Below are positions 52,369 through 61,539 of a stretch of DNA of 64,000 bases, piece by piece. Below the pieces are notes generated by a model. That model saw only the letters and a program-made list of their open reading frames with translations, had not been told where the DNA came from and did no database searches. This DNA comes from Chloroflexota bacterium. GTDB lineage: Bacteria > Chloroflexota > UBA11872 > VXOZ01. The translations under genes and the position numbers were made by a program. Within the stretch, counting starts at the first letter, position 1, and the number at the start of each line of letters is the position of its first letter. The stretch lies in the NCBI GenBank assembly GCA_026710945.1, contig JAPOQA010000020.1, positions 1 through 64,000 of the forward strand. Reading direction: 5' to 3'.

Positions 52369-53586
52369 CTATCCCACCGCCACCGGCAAGCGCATATCCG
52401 CCGCCACCGTGTTCATACTCTCCTTAATCGCCGCGGCCACGTAGCGCAGGTCCTCATCGGTCATGAGCGGATGGATGGCGGGACAGAAGAGGCGGCGTCC
52501 GGTGTCGGTAGAGACCGGCACGTCTTCCGGACTGTGCCCCATCCGCACCATATACCCGACGTAGTCCGGCAAGGAGGCGTTCATGATCCACGTGCCGACG
52601 CCGTGCTCGCCGATGAGGCGGTCCGCAAACTTGTCCCGCGGGTCGCCGGCCCAGTCTTCTTCCAGCATGAGCGTGTAGCCGTACCACACGTGGTGGTAAC
52701 CCTCGGGTTCGATGGGCAGGATCAGGCCGGGAATATCCTCTATCAGTTCGACAAAATCAGCCACGCGCTGCCTTCGCGCATCATTCATTTCGTCGAGGCG
52801 CGTGACTTGAATGGAACCGGCCACCGCTTGCAGCTTCGTCATGCGGAAGTTGGTGCCCCAGCCGTCCAGCGCGCTGCCAAACGAGCGCATGCTATTCACG
52901 AATGCGGCGTAATCGTCATCGTCGGTCGTGACCATGCCGCCTTCGCCCAGGGTCGTCATGTTCTTGCTGGTCTGGAAGCTGAAGATGTTCATGGCGCCTT
53001 TCTTGCCGACCTTGGTGCCCTTGTACCCGGCGCCGACGGCGCGGGCCGCGTCGCAAAGCACAGGCGGCGGACCGTGGACGGGGTGCGGGTGCCGCTGCGC
53101 GATGTCTTCCAGGGCGTCCACGTCGGCGGAAAGACCGTTGTTGTGCACAGCCAGGATCGCGCGCGTATTCGGGGTCATGCAGCGCTCGACGTCATTCGGA
53201 TCGATGTTGAATGTGGCCGGGTCGATCTCCGCCAGCACCACCTTGGCGCCAACGCCCATCACGCAAAGGGACGTGGCCTTGAACGTGATGCCAGGCACGA
53301 TGACCTCGTCTTCGGGGCCGAGTTGGAGGGCGTGAATTGCCGCGTCCAAGCCGGTGCCGCAAGAGTTCACGGCCAGCGCATGCTTGACGTCGCAATACTC
53401 AGCGAATGCCTCCTCAAACTGCGCGACCTCCGGGCCGTGAAAGCCGATGCGCCAGTCCATGCTCTCCTGCAGGCTGGCGTTGATAGCGTCTACCTCTGCT
53501 TGGGTGTACCAGCCGCCGAGGGTCGGAAACGGAAACTGCCGCTTGCCGTGCTCCAGCAAGTCTCGTTCGTCTTTTGTCAATTCCAT
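52369..53586 (-). CDS. DegT/DnrJ/EryC1/StrS-family aminotransferase
   Basis: A 405-residue PLP-dependent sugar aminotransferase or dehydratase. PLP-binding residues are visible: NSCGTGLDAAIHAL (about 74-87), the Asp of VLCDAARAVGA (Asp179) and the Schiff-base Lys208 in FSFQTSKNMTTLGEGGM. The normal role is transamination of a nucleotide-linked keto-sugar for polysaccharide or antibiotic synthesis. No nucleotide-sugar genes accompany it, so it may work on a free sugar, as the neighbouring dehydrogenase and deacetylase-like genes might suggest. CAAGGAG precedes the ATG. Confidence 0.93.
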   Translation of the reverse strand: MELTKDERDLLEHGKRQFPFPTLGGWYTQAEVDAINASLQESMDWRIGFHGPEVAQFEEAFAEYCDVKHALAVNSCGTGLDAAIHALQLGPEDEVIVPGITFKATSLCVMGVGAKVVLAEIDPATFNIDPNDVERCMTPNTRAILAVHNNGLSADVDALEDIAQRHPHPVHGPPPVLCDAARAVGAGYKGTKVGKKGAMNIFSFQTSKNMTTLGEGGMVTTDDDDYAAFVNSMRSFGSALDGWGTNFRMTKLQAVAGSIQVTRLDEMNDARRQRVADFVELIEDIPGLILPIEPEGYHHVWYGYTLMLEEDWAGDPRDKFADRLIGEHGVGTWIMNASLPDYVGYMVRMGHSPEDVPVSTDTGRRLFCPAIHPLMTDEDLRYVAAAIKESMNTVAADMRLPVAVG

Positions 53587-53945
53587 CGAATTCTCCTTGC
53601 TACCTCACATTCTCTTCGACACACATGTTCGGCTAGCTAGTGTTGACAATTCAAGAACCAGGCTGTCATTGCTGAATCTCACATGCCGCGAAGATGCCAA
53701 CGTCGAGCGCTCAGACTGTCACTCCGGCGAAAGCCGGAATCCATCTTTGCCGGCCCTTTCCGTCGTTCTCGCGTAAGCGGGAATCCATCCACTCCGCCCA
53801 AGCGCACACTGCTTCAGGCCGGGGACAACCCCCGCGCTACGCACCGGATTCCTCGCTTGCGCTCGGAATGACATGACATGGCCTGTGCTGGACGTGATCC
53901 AGTATCAACACTGCCTAGCCAGCGTATCTTGTCTTGACGAGTTTA
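53587..53945. other. Intergenic region with palindromic repeats
   Basis: Carries two short palindromes of the CCATCTT-tailed family (53718-53747 and 53762-53790), a GGGGACAACCCCCGCGCTAC repeat near 53820 and a right-arm fragment of the long inverted repeat near 53853-53875 (CGCTCGGAATGACATG). No gene is visible. Confidence 0.6.
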
Positions 53946-55691
53946 TCACGTTTGCACGACTACCTGCCGCGCCTCCGCCCCGTTGCTGCTGATTGGCACC
54001 GGCACCAAGGCATAGGTCCACCCGTAAGCCTCTTGCAGCGACACGTCCACCGCCTCACCGTCCACGCTGGCACGAGGAGTCTCGCCGTTTTCGAGCGGGA
54101 CCATCAACGTAAAGTTGCCGCTGGGCGAACTGCCGGAGACCCGGCACGAGAAGCTCCCATTATCCCAGGCGCTATGAGAGACCTGCGCCCGGTTGCGGGC
54201 GCGCACAAAGTCGGCCCATTCGAAAGCGCTCCAGATGGGCAGACCCAGTTCGTTTGCGTAGTCCCAGCTCTGGTTCTGGTAGGCGCTGCTATAGGTGTAA
54301 AACGAAACGGGATGCGAGAGCACCGTGAGCGGACTGAAATAGCGCTCCTTCTTCTCCAGCATCACCTGGCGCGTGCGCTTGGCTTCGCCCACCGGGTCCG
54401 ACGAGAGCTTGGCTTTGACGGATGCGTCGTCGTACGCCTGAGTCAGTTGCTGGTAGACCTCGATGATCTCGCCGTTGGTATCCACGAACTTGCCGGGATG
54501 CCCGGAACCGTTGGTGTACTGCAGCCATTGGTCGTGGATGCTGAGCACGTTGGTATCCAATACCACACCTACGTCCTCGTAGATGCGCGGCAGGTCGACA
54601 TAGCCCTTCCAGCCGAGGCAGTGATTGCGGTTGGCAATGACGGTCTCGCCGCCATAGTGCTCCCGGAAATAGTCGGTATCCCGCCGCACGATTTCTTCCA
54701 TGACGGCATCCTGCTCTTCATTGACGTATTGCGGATCAAAGGCGTTGTGGTGGATGCCAAAGGAGTGGCCACGAGCGCGCCAGCCTTCCACTCGTTCCGG
54801 CGTCGCGATGGTGTACTTGGATGGGCCGAGCATCAGGTAAATGGTAACGTGTCCGTTGTGCGCTTCCGCCGCATTCATCAGCGCTTCGAAGGCTTCGAGC
54901 GGCGAGTAGTCGTCATCAGAGTCCAATACCACCATGCTCTTGGTCTCCGGCGTGTCGTAGTACCACAGCCGGGGCTGCGGGTGCTTAGCGATGGCATTGA
55001 TGGCATTGCCGAGCAGCATGGCATGGATGTCGGCCTGCGGCAGGTGCATGCGCCGCGTATCCAGGTGATTGCTAAAGAATTCGTTGGGACGGTAGGGGTT
55101 GCCGAATCCCACGGTGCGCCAGCCATAGTGCACCGGATTGCCCTGACGAATCAACGCCACCGCTTGGGCAAGGTCGTAACCGAACGCCACCACCTGTCCT
55201 TTACCAAGCGGGAAGTGCATGACCGCGGGGTATGACGTTTCGACGTCAGCATCGACGTAAATCCTGGCGATCTCTCGTGTGCCTTCCGGCAGTTGCAGCG
55301 GCTCGTAGTTGTCCACCGGCATGTGGGTCTGGATCGACTCATGCGGCACGCCGGCGCCAATGGCATTGCCCGGCAGCGGCCGCACGTAGGCCGGATAGGC
55401 GGCGGTGTCCGTCGGCGCCAGACCAAGCCCCACAGCGAGCACGCGTGAAGGACGCAGCGCGATCAGCCGCCCGCCCGACTTCACATAGGCCACAAGCCGC
55501 TCCACGTAGGCGCGTCGCGGCAAACTGGGCGTCAGGACAACCGCATCATAGGCGTCAACCCGCGCCAGAGCATCCTGGCCGATGGGCTGCACGTCGAAGT
55601 CCGCAAATCCCTCCGCCTTTAGTACTTCAGAGGTATACGGTCCATAAGTATTGGCGCGGCTACCCGGTTGGGTGAGAATTAGCATGCTCAC
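53946..55691 (-). CDS. Two-domain protein: amidotransferase-like N-terminus, deacetylase-like C-terminus
   Basis: A 581-residue protein from GTG 55691 (AAGGA 7 bases upstream; ATG at 55685 also possible). Residues 1 to about 180 look like a flavodoxin/class-I-glutamine-amidotransferase-type fold (YDAVVLTPSLPRRAYVERLVAYVKSGGRLIALRP), without a catalytic Cys at the elbow. From about 250 there is a polysaccharide-deacetylase-like barrel: MVVLDSDDDYSPLEAF (Asp257-Asp261), HSFGIHHNAFDPQ (metal His) and NRNHCLGWKG. The C-terminal 90 residues form a beta-domain. No signal peptide. Its closest functional relatives are unclear; a role in carbohydrate processing is inferred from the barrel only. Confidence 0.75.
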   Translation of the reverse strand: MSMLILTQPGSRANTYGPYTSEVLKAEGFADFDVQPIGQDALARVDAYDAVVLTPSLPRRAYVERLVAYVKSGGRLIALRPSRVLAVGLGLAPTDTAAYPAYVRPLPGNAIGAGVPHESIQTHMPVDNYEPLQLPEGTREIARIYVDADVETSYPAVMHFPLGKGQVVAFGYDLAQAVALIRQGNPVHYGWRTVGFGNPYRPNEFFSNHLDTRRMHLPQADIHAMLLGNAINAIAKHPQPRLWYYDTPETKSMVVLDSDDDYSPLEAFEALMNAAEAHNGHVTIYLMLGPSKYTIATPERVEGWRARGHSFGIHHNAFDPQYVNEEQDAVMEEIVRRDTDYFREHYGGETVIANRNHCLGWKGYVDLPRIYEDVGVVLDTNVLSIHDQWLQYTNGSGHPGKFVDTNGEIIEVYQQLTQAYDDASVKAKLSSDPVGEAKRTRQVMLEKKERYFSPLTVLSHPVSFYTYSSAYQNQSWDYANELGLPIWSAFEWADFVRARNRAQVSHSAWDNGSFSCRVSGSSPSGNFTLMVPLENGETPRASVDGEAVDVSLQEAYGWTYALVPVPISSNGAEARQVVVQT

Positions 55692-55795
55692 AGGAACATC
55701 CTTCCTAACTGCTGCATTAGCTGCTTACTACACTATTCCAATGAAGTGTGGTTACTCTGATTGCGCCTGCATGTTTGCTTCTATGTTTGCTCCGA

Positions 55796-56875
55796 TCAAG
55801 GAACGACAAAGGTAAGCACTTCCGAAACATCCGACATTAGAATCCTACTGCGTCGCGCACGGTTATTTAGAATTCCCATCTGTCGACCTTGCTTCTGTTG
55901 AGTCCTTCGGGAAGCATAGGCGACATCAAAGAGCTTGTAATCCGCATCGCAAAAAATACGCCGGACTATCTCTGGGAACAGCAAACGTTTGCCAGTACTT
56001 ATCGTGCGGTTATTCGGAACAATCACGGTGCATCGCCCACCCCTAGTTTGGGTCGCTCGAAGCTGATGAGCAATACGCACCATTGCACTTGTCCACTGTG
56101 GAGCATCCATGTTGGCAAGGTCATTCGGGAGGTTAGAATATTGACCTTTGGTCAATCCATGATAGGGGGGATCAACGATAATGTAATCAGCATGTTCCGT
56201 GGGAAAGCCCTTAAGCAAGTCGCAGGGGATGATCTGTTTGCCGTATGGCCCACGGGGCAACAGATCCGACAGCACGATATCAATCCTCAGTGAATCGTCT
56301 TCAATCCATGTACCACGGTCTTCCCAGACGCGAAGGAGCATTCCAGATCCAGCCATTGGATCAACAACTTTGTCTCCATTGTGCGCATAGTACCAGAGGC
56401 AGTTGGCATAAATGTCACCTGGTATATAGCCATGACCCTCCCATCCGTCTATTCGGGGCCATCTCAGAGTTGAAAAGCTCCAATTGTCGGTTGGCCGAAC
56501 TAAGGACGGAAGAGCTTCGCTTGCAGGTCCGCGAAGCGATCGCGCATCAGACTCTGTCATCGCCGGGTGAATTAGCCCGTCCCTAGCAGCGCGCAGCAGA
56601 GTGTCACTGGACAAATCGGAAAGCGCGGCTAGGGTTCGGATTCGGATAGGCAGGCGTGGTTCTGGTCTAATGTCTAGGACTTGCCTTAGCCGGCTACCAA
56701 TCGTCGCGAGGAGGCGCGCATCGCGGGGGGTAACACCTGCGGCCTCGAGCACAAGTTGATAGTCGTCAGCAGCCAATTCCCGCCGGGCTTCACTGATTCG
56801 CATCCCCTGCTCAACAAGAGCCCGACCCGCATCCGTGCGGGCATTTGCAAGGTATCGTGTCCAATCGCGAGGCAT
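55796..56875 (-). CDS. Adenine/N4-cytosine-type DNA methyltransferase
   Basis: A 359-residue protein. The N-terminal 125 residues are helical (ISEARRELAADDYQLVLEAAG), like DUF3102/ParB-type recognition segments. The SAM-binding motif VVDPMAGSGM (Asp172-Gly178) precedes the catalytic DPPY (235-238) in IIVDPPYHGLTKG, the arrangement of amino-methyltransferases. The C-terminus has RRTQQKQGRQMGILNNRARR. The ATG at 56875 follows the HerA-like stop by 6 bases, so all three genes of this operon are translated together. It may modify host DNA to mark self, with the HerA and NurA partners acting on unmodified DNA; that is inference. Confidence 0.87.
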   Translation of the reverse strand: MPRDWTRYLANARTDAGRALVEQGMRISEARRELAADDYQLVLEAAGVTPRDARLLATIGSRLRQVLDIRPEPRLPIRIRTLAALSDLSSDTLLRAARDGLIHPAMTESDARSLRGPASEALPSLVRPTDNWSFSTLRWPRIDGWEGHGYIPGDIYANCLWYYAHNGDKVVDPMAGSGMLLRVWEDRGTWIEDDSLRIDIVLSDLLPRGPYGKQIIPCDLLKGFPTEHADYIIVDPPYHGLTKGQYSNLPNDLANMDAPQWTSAMVRIAHQLRATQTRGGRCTVIVPNNRTISTGKRLLFPEIVRRIFCDADYKLFDVAYASRRTQQKQGRQMGILNNRARRSRILMSDVSEVLTFVVP

Positions 56876-56881
56876 GGAGGC

Positions 56882-58522
56882 TTACGAAAAGACGGTTAGA
56901 TTCGAGCGCGACATATCCATTTTGACAAGCAGAAGTGAAGGTACACCGAATAAGTCAACCAGCATTTCACCTGGATCAAGCTTGTCTGCACTAGAAAGAA
57001 GACCCTCTCGGACGGTAGGGAGAGCCTCTCTCAACGTGCCAAGGTGACGGTGACGCCCAACAATTGTCGTATTGAGATTGTGACGAATGTTCTCCGGAAC
57101 GTCGCCCGCATCCTGAACTGCAATAACGTATCCAATGCGAAGGGAGCGTCCCTTCCTTATGCGTTCAGCGAGCATTCCAGTTGCAGCGCTTCGCAAGTAA
57201 CGCGAGTCTGCCCTAAAGATGTCCGCAGCCTCGTCGACTATCATGAGCAACTCAGGAGCAGGATTAACAGCCTGACTCGTATCTGATTGAATTGAGCGGG
57301 ACCTGACATCAGCAGCGCGACCAAGTAGGTGTGATAGAAACAGCGCGTACCCTCGGGCATCACCTTCACTTATTCGGATCACATTAAGGCCGGGAAGGAA
57401 AATGTCGTCGATAGATCCAGTCTTGCGTTTCGGCTCACCAAGCGCACTATTGGAAGGTTCAGGATCAATGAAAGCTGGGATTCTGCTTTCACTACGGAAT
57501 AGTTTTCGTTTTATTGCCTGTAGGGTTGATGTATGTAACTGAACAGTTGCATCACCAAAGAGGGCATCTATATCCCTCGCATTCTTGGTCCGCACGAAAT
57601 CTACAAGATCGTGGACTGTCCACTCATTGTTATCTTCTTTCTCGGAGAATGCGTGGACTATCGTTGCAAATGCTTCTGCCTGGTTTTCTTCGCTCGCACG
57701 ATGAAAGACAGTGCCAGCTAGTATTTCTGGGTCTAGAGTGCGGGCGGACAGGCTTAGAAGTCTCGCATGTTCATTTGGGTCATTCTTGTCCAATGTCCAG
57801 TAACGCACTGAGCCGCTAGTCTCACTACCGTCGTCGGCATCACCCTTCCAAAGGTCAAATGCGTGCTGAAGGCTTTCATCAGCATCGAGGTTACGTTCAT
57901 GGTGGTTTTGGTGATCTGGCTTGTGATCGAACAGAACAATGCATCGGGTCATAGAGTCGGCAACATGAGCTAAGTTAGCAAGAAGATGTGATTTGCCTGA
58001 GCCGGTTGCGCCAGCAACAAGGATGTGATGATCAATAATACGTTCATTGACGATGATTGGAACAGAAGCGTCTCCACTGCGCGCGAGGCTGCCGATGCGA
58101 CAATCGTCGCCGTCAGACTCTGGCAGGCGAAGATTACCTATGATCTCTTCAGTCAGAGCAGGTCTGGCCATAGCCCCTGTTGATGGTCTCGTAAAGGGTG
58201 ATTGGGGTTCTCCATCATCGCCAATGTGAGCAAGAATCTCAGCTTCATAGAAGCGGACATTCGAAACCAGAGCCTCCTTCTCGTACCCCCGGCCTTCGAT
58301 TAGCGCTAGCATCTGGCTTAGGGCGATAGTATCAAAGGGATGGGGCGAGAACCGACTGAGATTTCGATTTGGCGAGGAAACCTGGAGGAAGAATCTCTCG
58401 TCTCCATCATTTGAAATCAAATATGTAAAGAGCGGCACTAGGTCGTCCTCGCCGGTTCCGATGAGACGGACAATGTCTGTGTCGGTGCTCTGGTCATCTG
58501 CAATCTGCACTAGCTGAGTCAT
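56882..58522 (-). CDS. HerA-like hexameric DNA translocase/ATPase
   Basis: A 546-residue protein of the HerA/FtsK group. The N-terminal part (about 1-110) is consistent with the HerA barrel. Walker A is GATGSGKS (171-178), preceded by HHILVA. Walker B is LLMIVDEA (Asp430-Glu431), followed by an Arg-rich segment, then YVIAVQDAGDVP and NTTIVGRHRH, typical of the HerA core. HerA pumps DNA and works with the nuclease NurA in archaea and many bacteria. Its ATG overlaps the NurA-like stop by 4 bases (ATGA). The methyltransferase follows 6 bases after its own stop. Confidence 0.9.
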   Translation of the reverse strand: MTQLVQIADDQSTDTDIVRLIGTGEDDLVPLFTYLISNDGDERFFLQVSSPNRNLSRFSPHPFDTIALSQMLALIEGRGYEKEALVSNVRFYEAEILAHIGDDGEPQSPFTRPSTGAMARPALTEEIIGNLRLPESDGDDCRIGSLARSGDASVPIIVNERIIDHHILVAGATGSGKSHLLANLAHVADSMTRCIVLFDHKPDHQNHHERNLDADESLQHAFDLWKGDADDGSETSGSVRYWTLDKNDPNEHARLLSLSARTLDPEILAGTVFHRASEENQAEAFATIVHAFSEKEDNNEWTVHDLVDFVRTKNARDIDALFGDATVQLHTSTLQAIKRKLFRSESRIPAFIDPEPSNSALGEPKRKTGSIDDIFLPGLNVIRISEGDARGYALFLSHLLGRAADVRSRSIQSDTSQAVNPAPELLMIVDEAADIFRADSRYLRSAATGMLAERIRKGRSLRIGYVIAVQDAGDVPENIRHNLNTTIVGRHRHLGTLREALPTVREGLLSSADKLDPGEMLVDLFGVPSLLLVKMDMSRSNLTVFS

Positions 58523-59598
58523 CGCAAGTCCCGTTCGTACGTGAGTTCTAAGAATCGATCAGGGTCACGCAAGGAGTGCCTAGCTAACACTTCTTCCCTT
58601 GCAGAAGCTCCATTGAAATGTGAGCGCACATGCAAGTCGGCTATTTGAAGCAACATTGGGATGTCATGTTCTGCAGACCCACCCGGATCCTGCCCAAGAA
58701 TGGCCAAAGCCAGTGGGACGAGATCACGCACGCACTCAATGCCATATGCCTTACGGTTGAGCTTATAGATAGCGCGAACTACACGGCTAGCCCTATCATT
58801 TATCCAAGACGCTATTGCTTCCTGCCCACTGCTGAACCTCTCGCTGAGTAGATTAGACCAGTGAGCAAGAACGAAGACCTCGCCTGGTTCTAGCGCACAT
58901 CCAATGGCTACCAACAACGGATTCGCCGATATCTCTTTGATGAACCCAATCGCACGTCCATTGACGAGGATCCTTTCAAGCAAGTCTCTTGCAGTGACCT
59001 GAGAGAGCAGGTTTTGTGTCAGAACTGGCCCGTCGATTAATGCGACATGTCTTGAATCTTCCTGCAACCACTCGTACGCAAGTTCTCGCTCCTCATACTC
59101 TCGAAACGTACTTACCCATGAAATCTCGTTCTCACGTGCCCCCCGTAAGTAAGTCCCCCAATTCCGAATGTTCTCATCCCATGACTTAGAAAAGTCTTGC
59201 ATAGAAGCATAGGAAGACGCACGTGTGCGTGTAACTCTCGCTCGAGGTTGATGGCGGGAACGAGGTGTGACAGCGACTACACCCGCTGCGTAAAGAGTGT
59301 CAGAGACGAAACGGAGTGCAGAAATTGCATCCGTCCCGTCGACTGCAGCTATCTGGTCCGATTGGTAGAGTTCCCTAGCTGGTTCTTGGTAGGGTTCAGC
59401 AAGATCGGAAACCTTTGAGATACCCCCACCATCTTGCTCAAGTAAGCGGCGGACAGCTTGGATGATTTTTTCTTCGTTTTGAACTGAGACACCCACAAGA
59501 TCCGGAACATCACCAAGTGCAAGGTAAGAATTAGTGATGTCAAGACGCTTGCTATGGGCATCTCTAAAGAAGTCATAGGACGAATCAATACTTGCCAT
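58519..59598 (-). CDS. NurA-domain nuclease
   Basis: From the ATG at 59598 it has 359 residues; a TTG at 59619 would add seven. Neither start has a good ribosome-binding site. The NurA fold is recognised from IAAVDGTDAIS, the Mn-binding Asp motif near the N-terminus, the helical segment WVSTFREYEERELAYEW with candidate Glu ligands, and VALIDGPVLTQN, the second Asp-Gly motif. NurA is a 5'-3' exonuclease and endonuclease that resects DNA with HerA. It is first in the operon and overlaps the HerA-like gene by 4 bases. In this window the pair occurs only with a DNA methyltransferase, which points to defence or restriction rather than general repair. Confidence 0.8.
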   Translation of the reverse strand: MASIDSSYDFFRDAHSKRLDITNSYLALGDVPDLVGVSVQNEEKIIQAVRRLLEQDGGGISKVSDLAEPYQEPARELYQSDQIAAVDGTDAISALRFVSDTLYAAGVVAVTPRSRHQPRARVTRTRASSYASMQDFSKSWDENIRNWGTYLRGARENEISWVSTFREYEERELAYEWLQEDSRHVALIDGPVLTQNLLSQVTARDLLERILVNGRAIGFIKEISANPLLVAIGCALEPGEVFVLAHWSNLLSERFSSGQEAIASWINDRASRVVRAIYKLNRKAYGIECVRDLVPLALAILGQDPGGSAEHDIPMLLQIADLHVRSHFNGASAREEVLARHSLRDPDRFLELTYERDLR

Positions 59599-59871
59599 AT
59601 AAGGAACACTTGGGATCAAGATGAAGAATATACGCGAATTCTATGATACCATAGGTTGCTGCCAGTGTCTGCATCTGAATACGAGTACGCGCGTCGCCAT
59701 AGGATCTCATGCTAGAGAACGAGCATACAACCCAGAAGTCACTGCGGGCCGCCACAAATCACACCGTCGTTGACGCGACTCTGATCGAGGTTTTTGAAGG
59801 GTAGACACACCCTCACGTAGACAGTAATCTGTACGCTACGGAAGTGGGAACACGAGAGGAGTATCTAGCGC

Positions 59872-61401
59872 ATGTTGACCGCGTGGGTGCTCATCGTCTT
59901 CTTAGCCTATTTTGCGGCGCTCATTGGCATTGCGGTCTTTCGCAGCCGCCAGATGCAGGAGATGTCGGACTACGTGCTCGCCGGCCGCAAGGTTGGCAGC
60001 TTTACCTCGGCGTTAAGTTCCAGTTCGTCATCCACCAGTGGGTGGACTATGCTCGTCTTCCCGGCGCTGGCATTCATGAACGGCGCCGTGGAGTTCTGGA
60101 CGGTATTTAGCATAGTCTTTGGCTTTTGGTTGACGTGGGCCATCTATGCCAAGCGGCTGCGCCGGTACACGATCGCGACGGACAACTCACTTACCTTTCC
60201 TGAGTTTTTCGAGAAGCGCTTTGGGGACAAATGGGGCGTGTTGCGCACGCTTTCAGCCGCGATAGCCCTCTTCTTCATCATCTTTTACATTAGCTCCGGC
60301 CTGATCGCCGGATCCAAGCTGCTGAATACGGTATTCGGCCTCGAGGGCATTGTGGGCATTTTGGTGACTCTCGTGGCTGTCGCATCGTATACCTTCATTG
60401 GCGGCTTTCTCGCCGTTTCCCGCACCGACGTCTTCCAAGCCATTATCATGTTGGCCGGTTTCATCATCTTGCCAATTTCGTTGCTATTCCTCACCTCTGA
60501 TCCTTTACAGGGCCTGGAGGGCACGGCCGCCGGCTTCTGGAATCCGTTTACCGACGCGTCCGGCGAGGGCGTCACGGTCACCTTCCTGCTTTCGACAGCC
60601 GGCTGGGGCTTGGGCGCCTTTGGCTCGTTGCGCATACTGCAGCGCTTCATGGCGGTGGAAAGCGAAGGGCGTATACGGCCCAGCCGCGATATCGGCACGC
60701 TTTGGGCATCGCTCATCTTCATGTTTGGCCTCATGTTGGGGCTGGTAGCCTTGCCGGCCCTTGGCGAAGTTGGGAGGCTCGATGAAGTCATCGCCGATCC
60801 GGAGCGCCTCTATCTTGTTGCCGCGACCGCCTTCTTTCCGCCGATCATTGCGGGGGTCCTGCTGTCGGCCGTAATCGCCGCCGTCATGAGTACGGCAGAC
60901 TCACAATTGCTCTTGGCCTCGGCCATGGCGACTGACGACGTACCGTTCATCCGGCGCTATGCCTACGCCAAACGGTACGTCTATGTGCTCGGCGCCTTTG
61001 CACGCGTCTGGTTGGGCCGCTTCCTGCTGGTCGTAGTCGGCGTCATCGCGGCCCTCTTGTCCATCTTCAACCCCGATTCGGTGTTCAATCTGGTCTCGTA
61101 CGCGTGGGGCGGCATGGGCGCGGCCTTCGGACCCCTGCTCTTGCTCGCGCTCTATTGGCGCCGCTTCAACTTTTGGGGAGCACTCACGTCCATGCTCACC
61201 GGCACGGTCGTTGCCTCGATTTGGGGCTACTCTTCCGGCGGCCCCGGCGGCATTATGGACATCCAACCCGCCACACCGGGCTTCCTCATCGCCATTCCCT
61301 TTGCCGTCGTTGTCACGTTGCTCACGGCCAAACCTTCTGAAAAGATGACAGAAGTATTCGACGACGTGGCTACCGGCTGGTCCGCTGCGCGCGAGATCTA
61401 A
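59872..61401 (+). CDS. Sodium:solute symporter family protein
   Basis: A 509-residue secondary transporter of the SSS family (PutP/sialic-acid symporter type) with about 13 membrane segments. Family landmarks are the N-terminal SDYVLAGRKVGSFTSALSS, SGWTMLVFP, YIFGGFLA-like YTFIGGFLAVSRTDVFQ, and STADSQLLLASAM in the core, which carries Na-site Ser/Thr residues. It imports a small solute with sodium; the ligand is not evident. AGGAG lies about 11 bases before the ATG. Divergent from the NurA-HerA operon and convergent with the NIF3-like gene. Confidence 0.93.
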   Translation: MLTAWVLIVFLAYFAALIGIAVFRSRQMQEMSDYVLAGRKVGSFTSALSSSSSSTSGWTMLVFPALAFMNGAVEFWTVFSIVFGFWLTWAIYAKRLRRYTIATDNSLTFPEFFEKRFGDKWGVLRTLSAAIALFFIIFYISSGLIAGSKLLNTVFGLEGIVGILVTLVAVASYTFIGGFLAVSRTDVFQAIIMLAGFIILPISLLFLTSDPLQGLEGTAAGFWNPFTDASGEGVTVTFLLSTAGWGLGAFGSLRILQRFMAVESEGRIRPSRDIGTLWASLIFMFGLMLGLVALPALGEVGRLDEVIADPERLYLVAATAFFPPIIAGVLLSAVIAAVMSTADSQLLLASAMATDDVPFIRRYAYAKRYVYVLGAFARVWLGRFLLVVVGVIAALLSIFNPDSVFNLVSYAWGGMGAAFGPLLLLALYWRRFNFWGALTSMLTGTVVASIWGYSSGGPGGIMDIQPATPGFLIAIPFAVVVTLLTAKPSEKMTEVFDDVATGWSAAREI

Positions 61402-61475
61402 CGCGAAACGGCGTTGAGAGAGATTGCACAGGCAGCTTTGGGCACTCCGTAGCGGCCACGACCCCTTGTGATAGG

Positions 61476-61500
61476 AAAAACACCCGCCTTGCGGCGGGTG
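61476..61500 (-). terminator. Rho-independent terminator of the NIF3-like gene
   Basis: Read on the minus strand: CACCCGCC-GCAA-GGCGGGTG followed by TTTTT, an 8-bp GC-rich stem with a T-run, 39 bases after the stop codon at 61540. It faces the symporter gene and may also serve that gene's transcript weakly. Confidence 0.85.
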
Positions 61501-61539
61501 ATTGCTATACAAGCATCGCTTCGGACTGGCGCTTGCTCT

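Noticed and set aside
52357-55235. Plus-strand frames of 427 and 433 codons opposite the aminotransferase and the deacetylase-like gene
   Set aside because: Same antisense effect; the minus-strand products have clear catalytic motifs.
55796-59619. Restriction-modification system of a standard type
   Set aside because: No type I/III helicase or specificity subunit and no type II endonuclease; the partners are HerA- and NurA-like.
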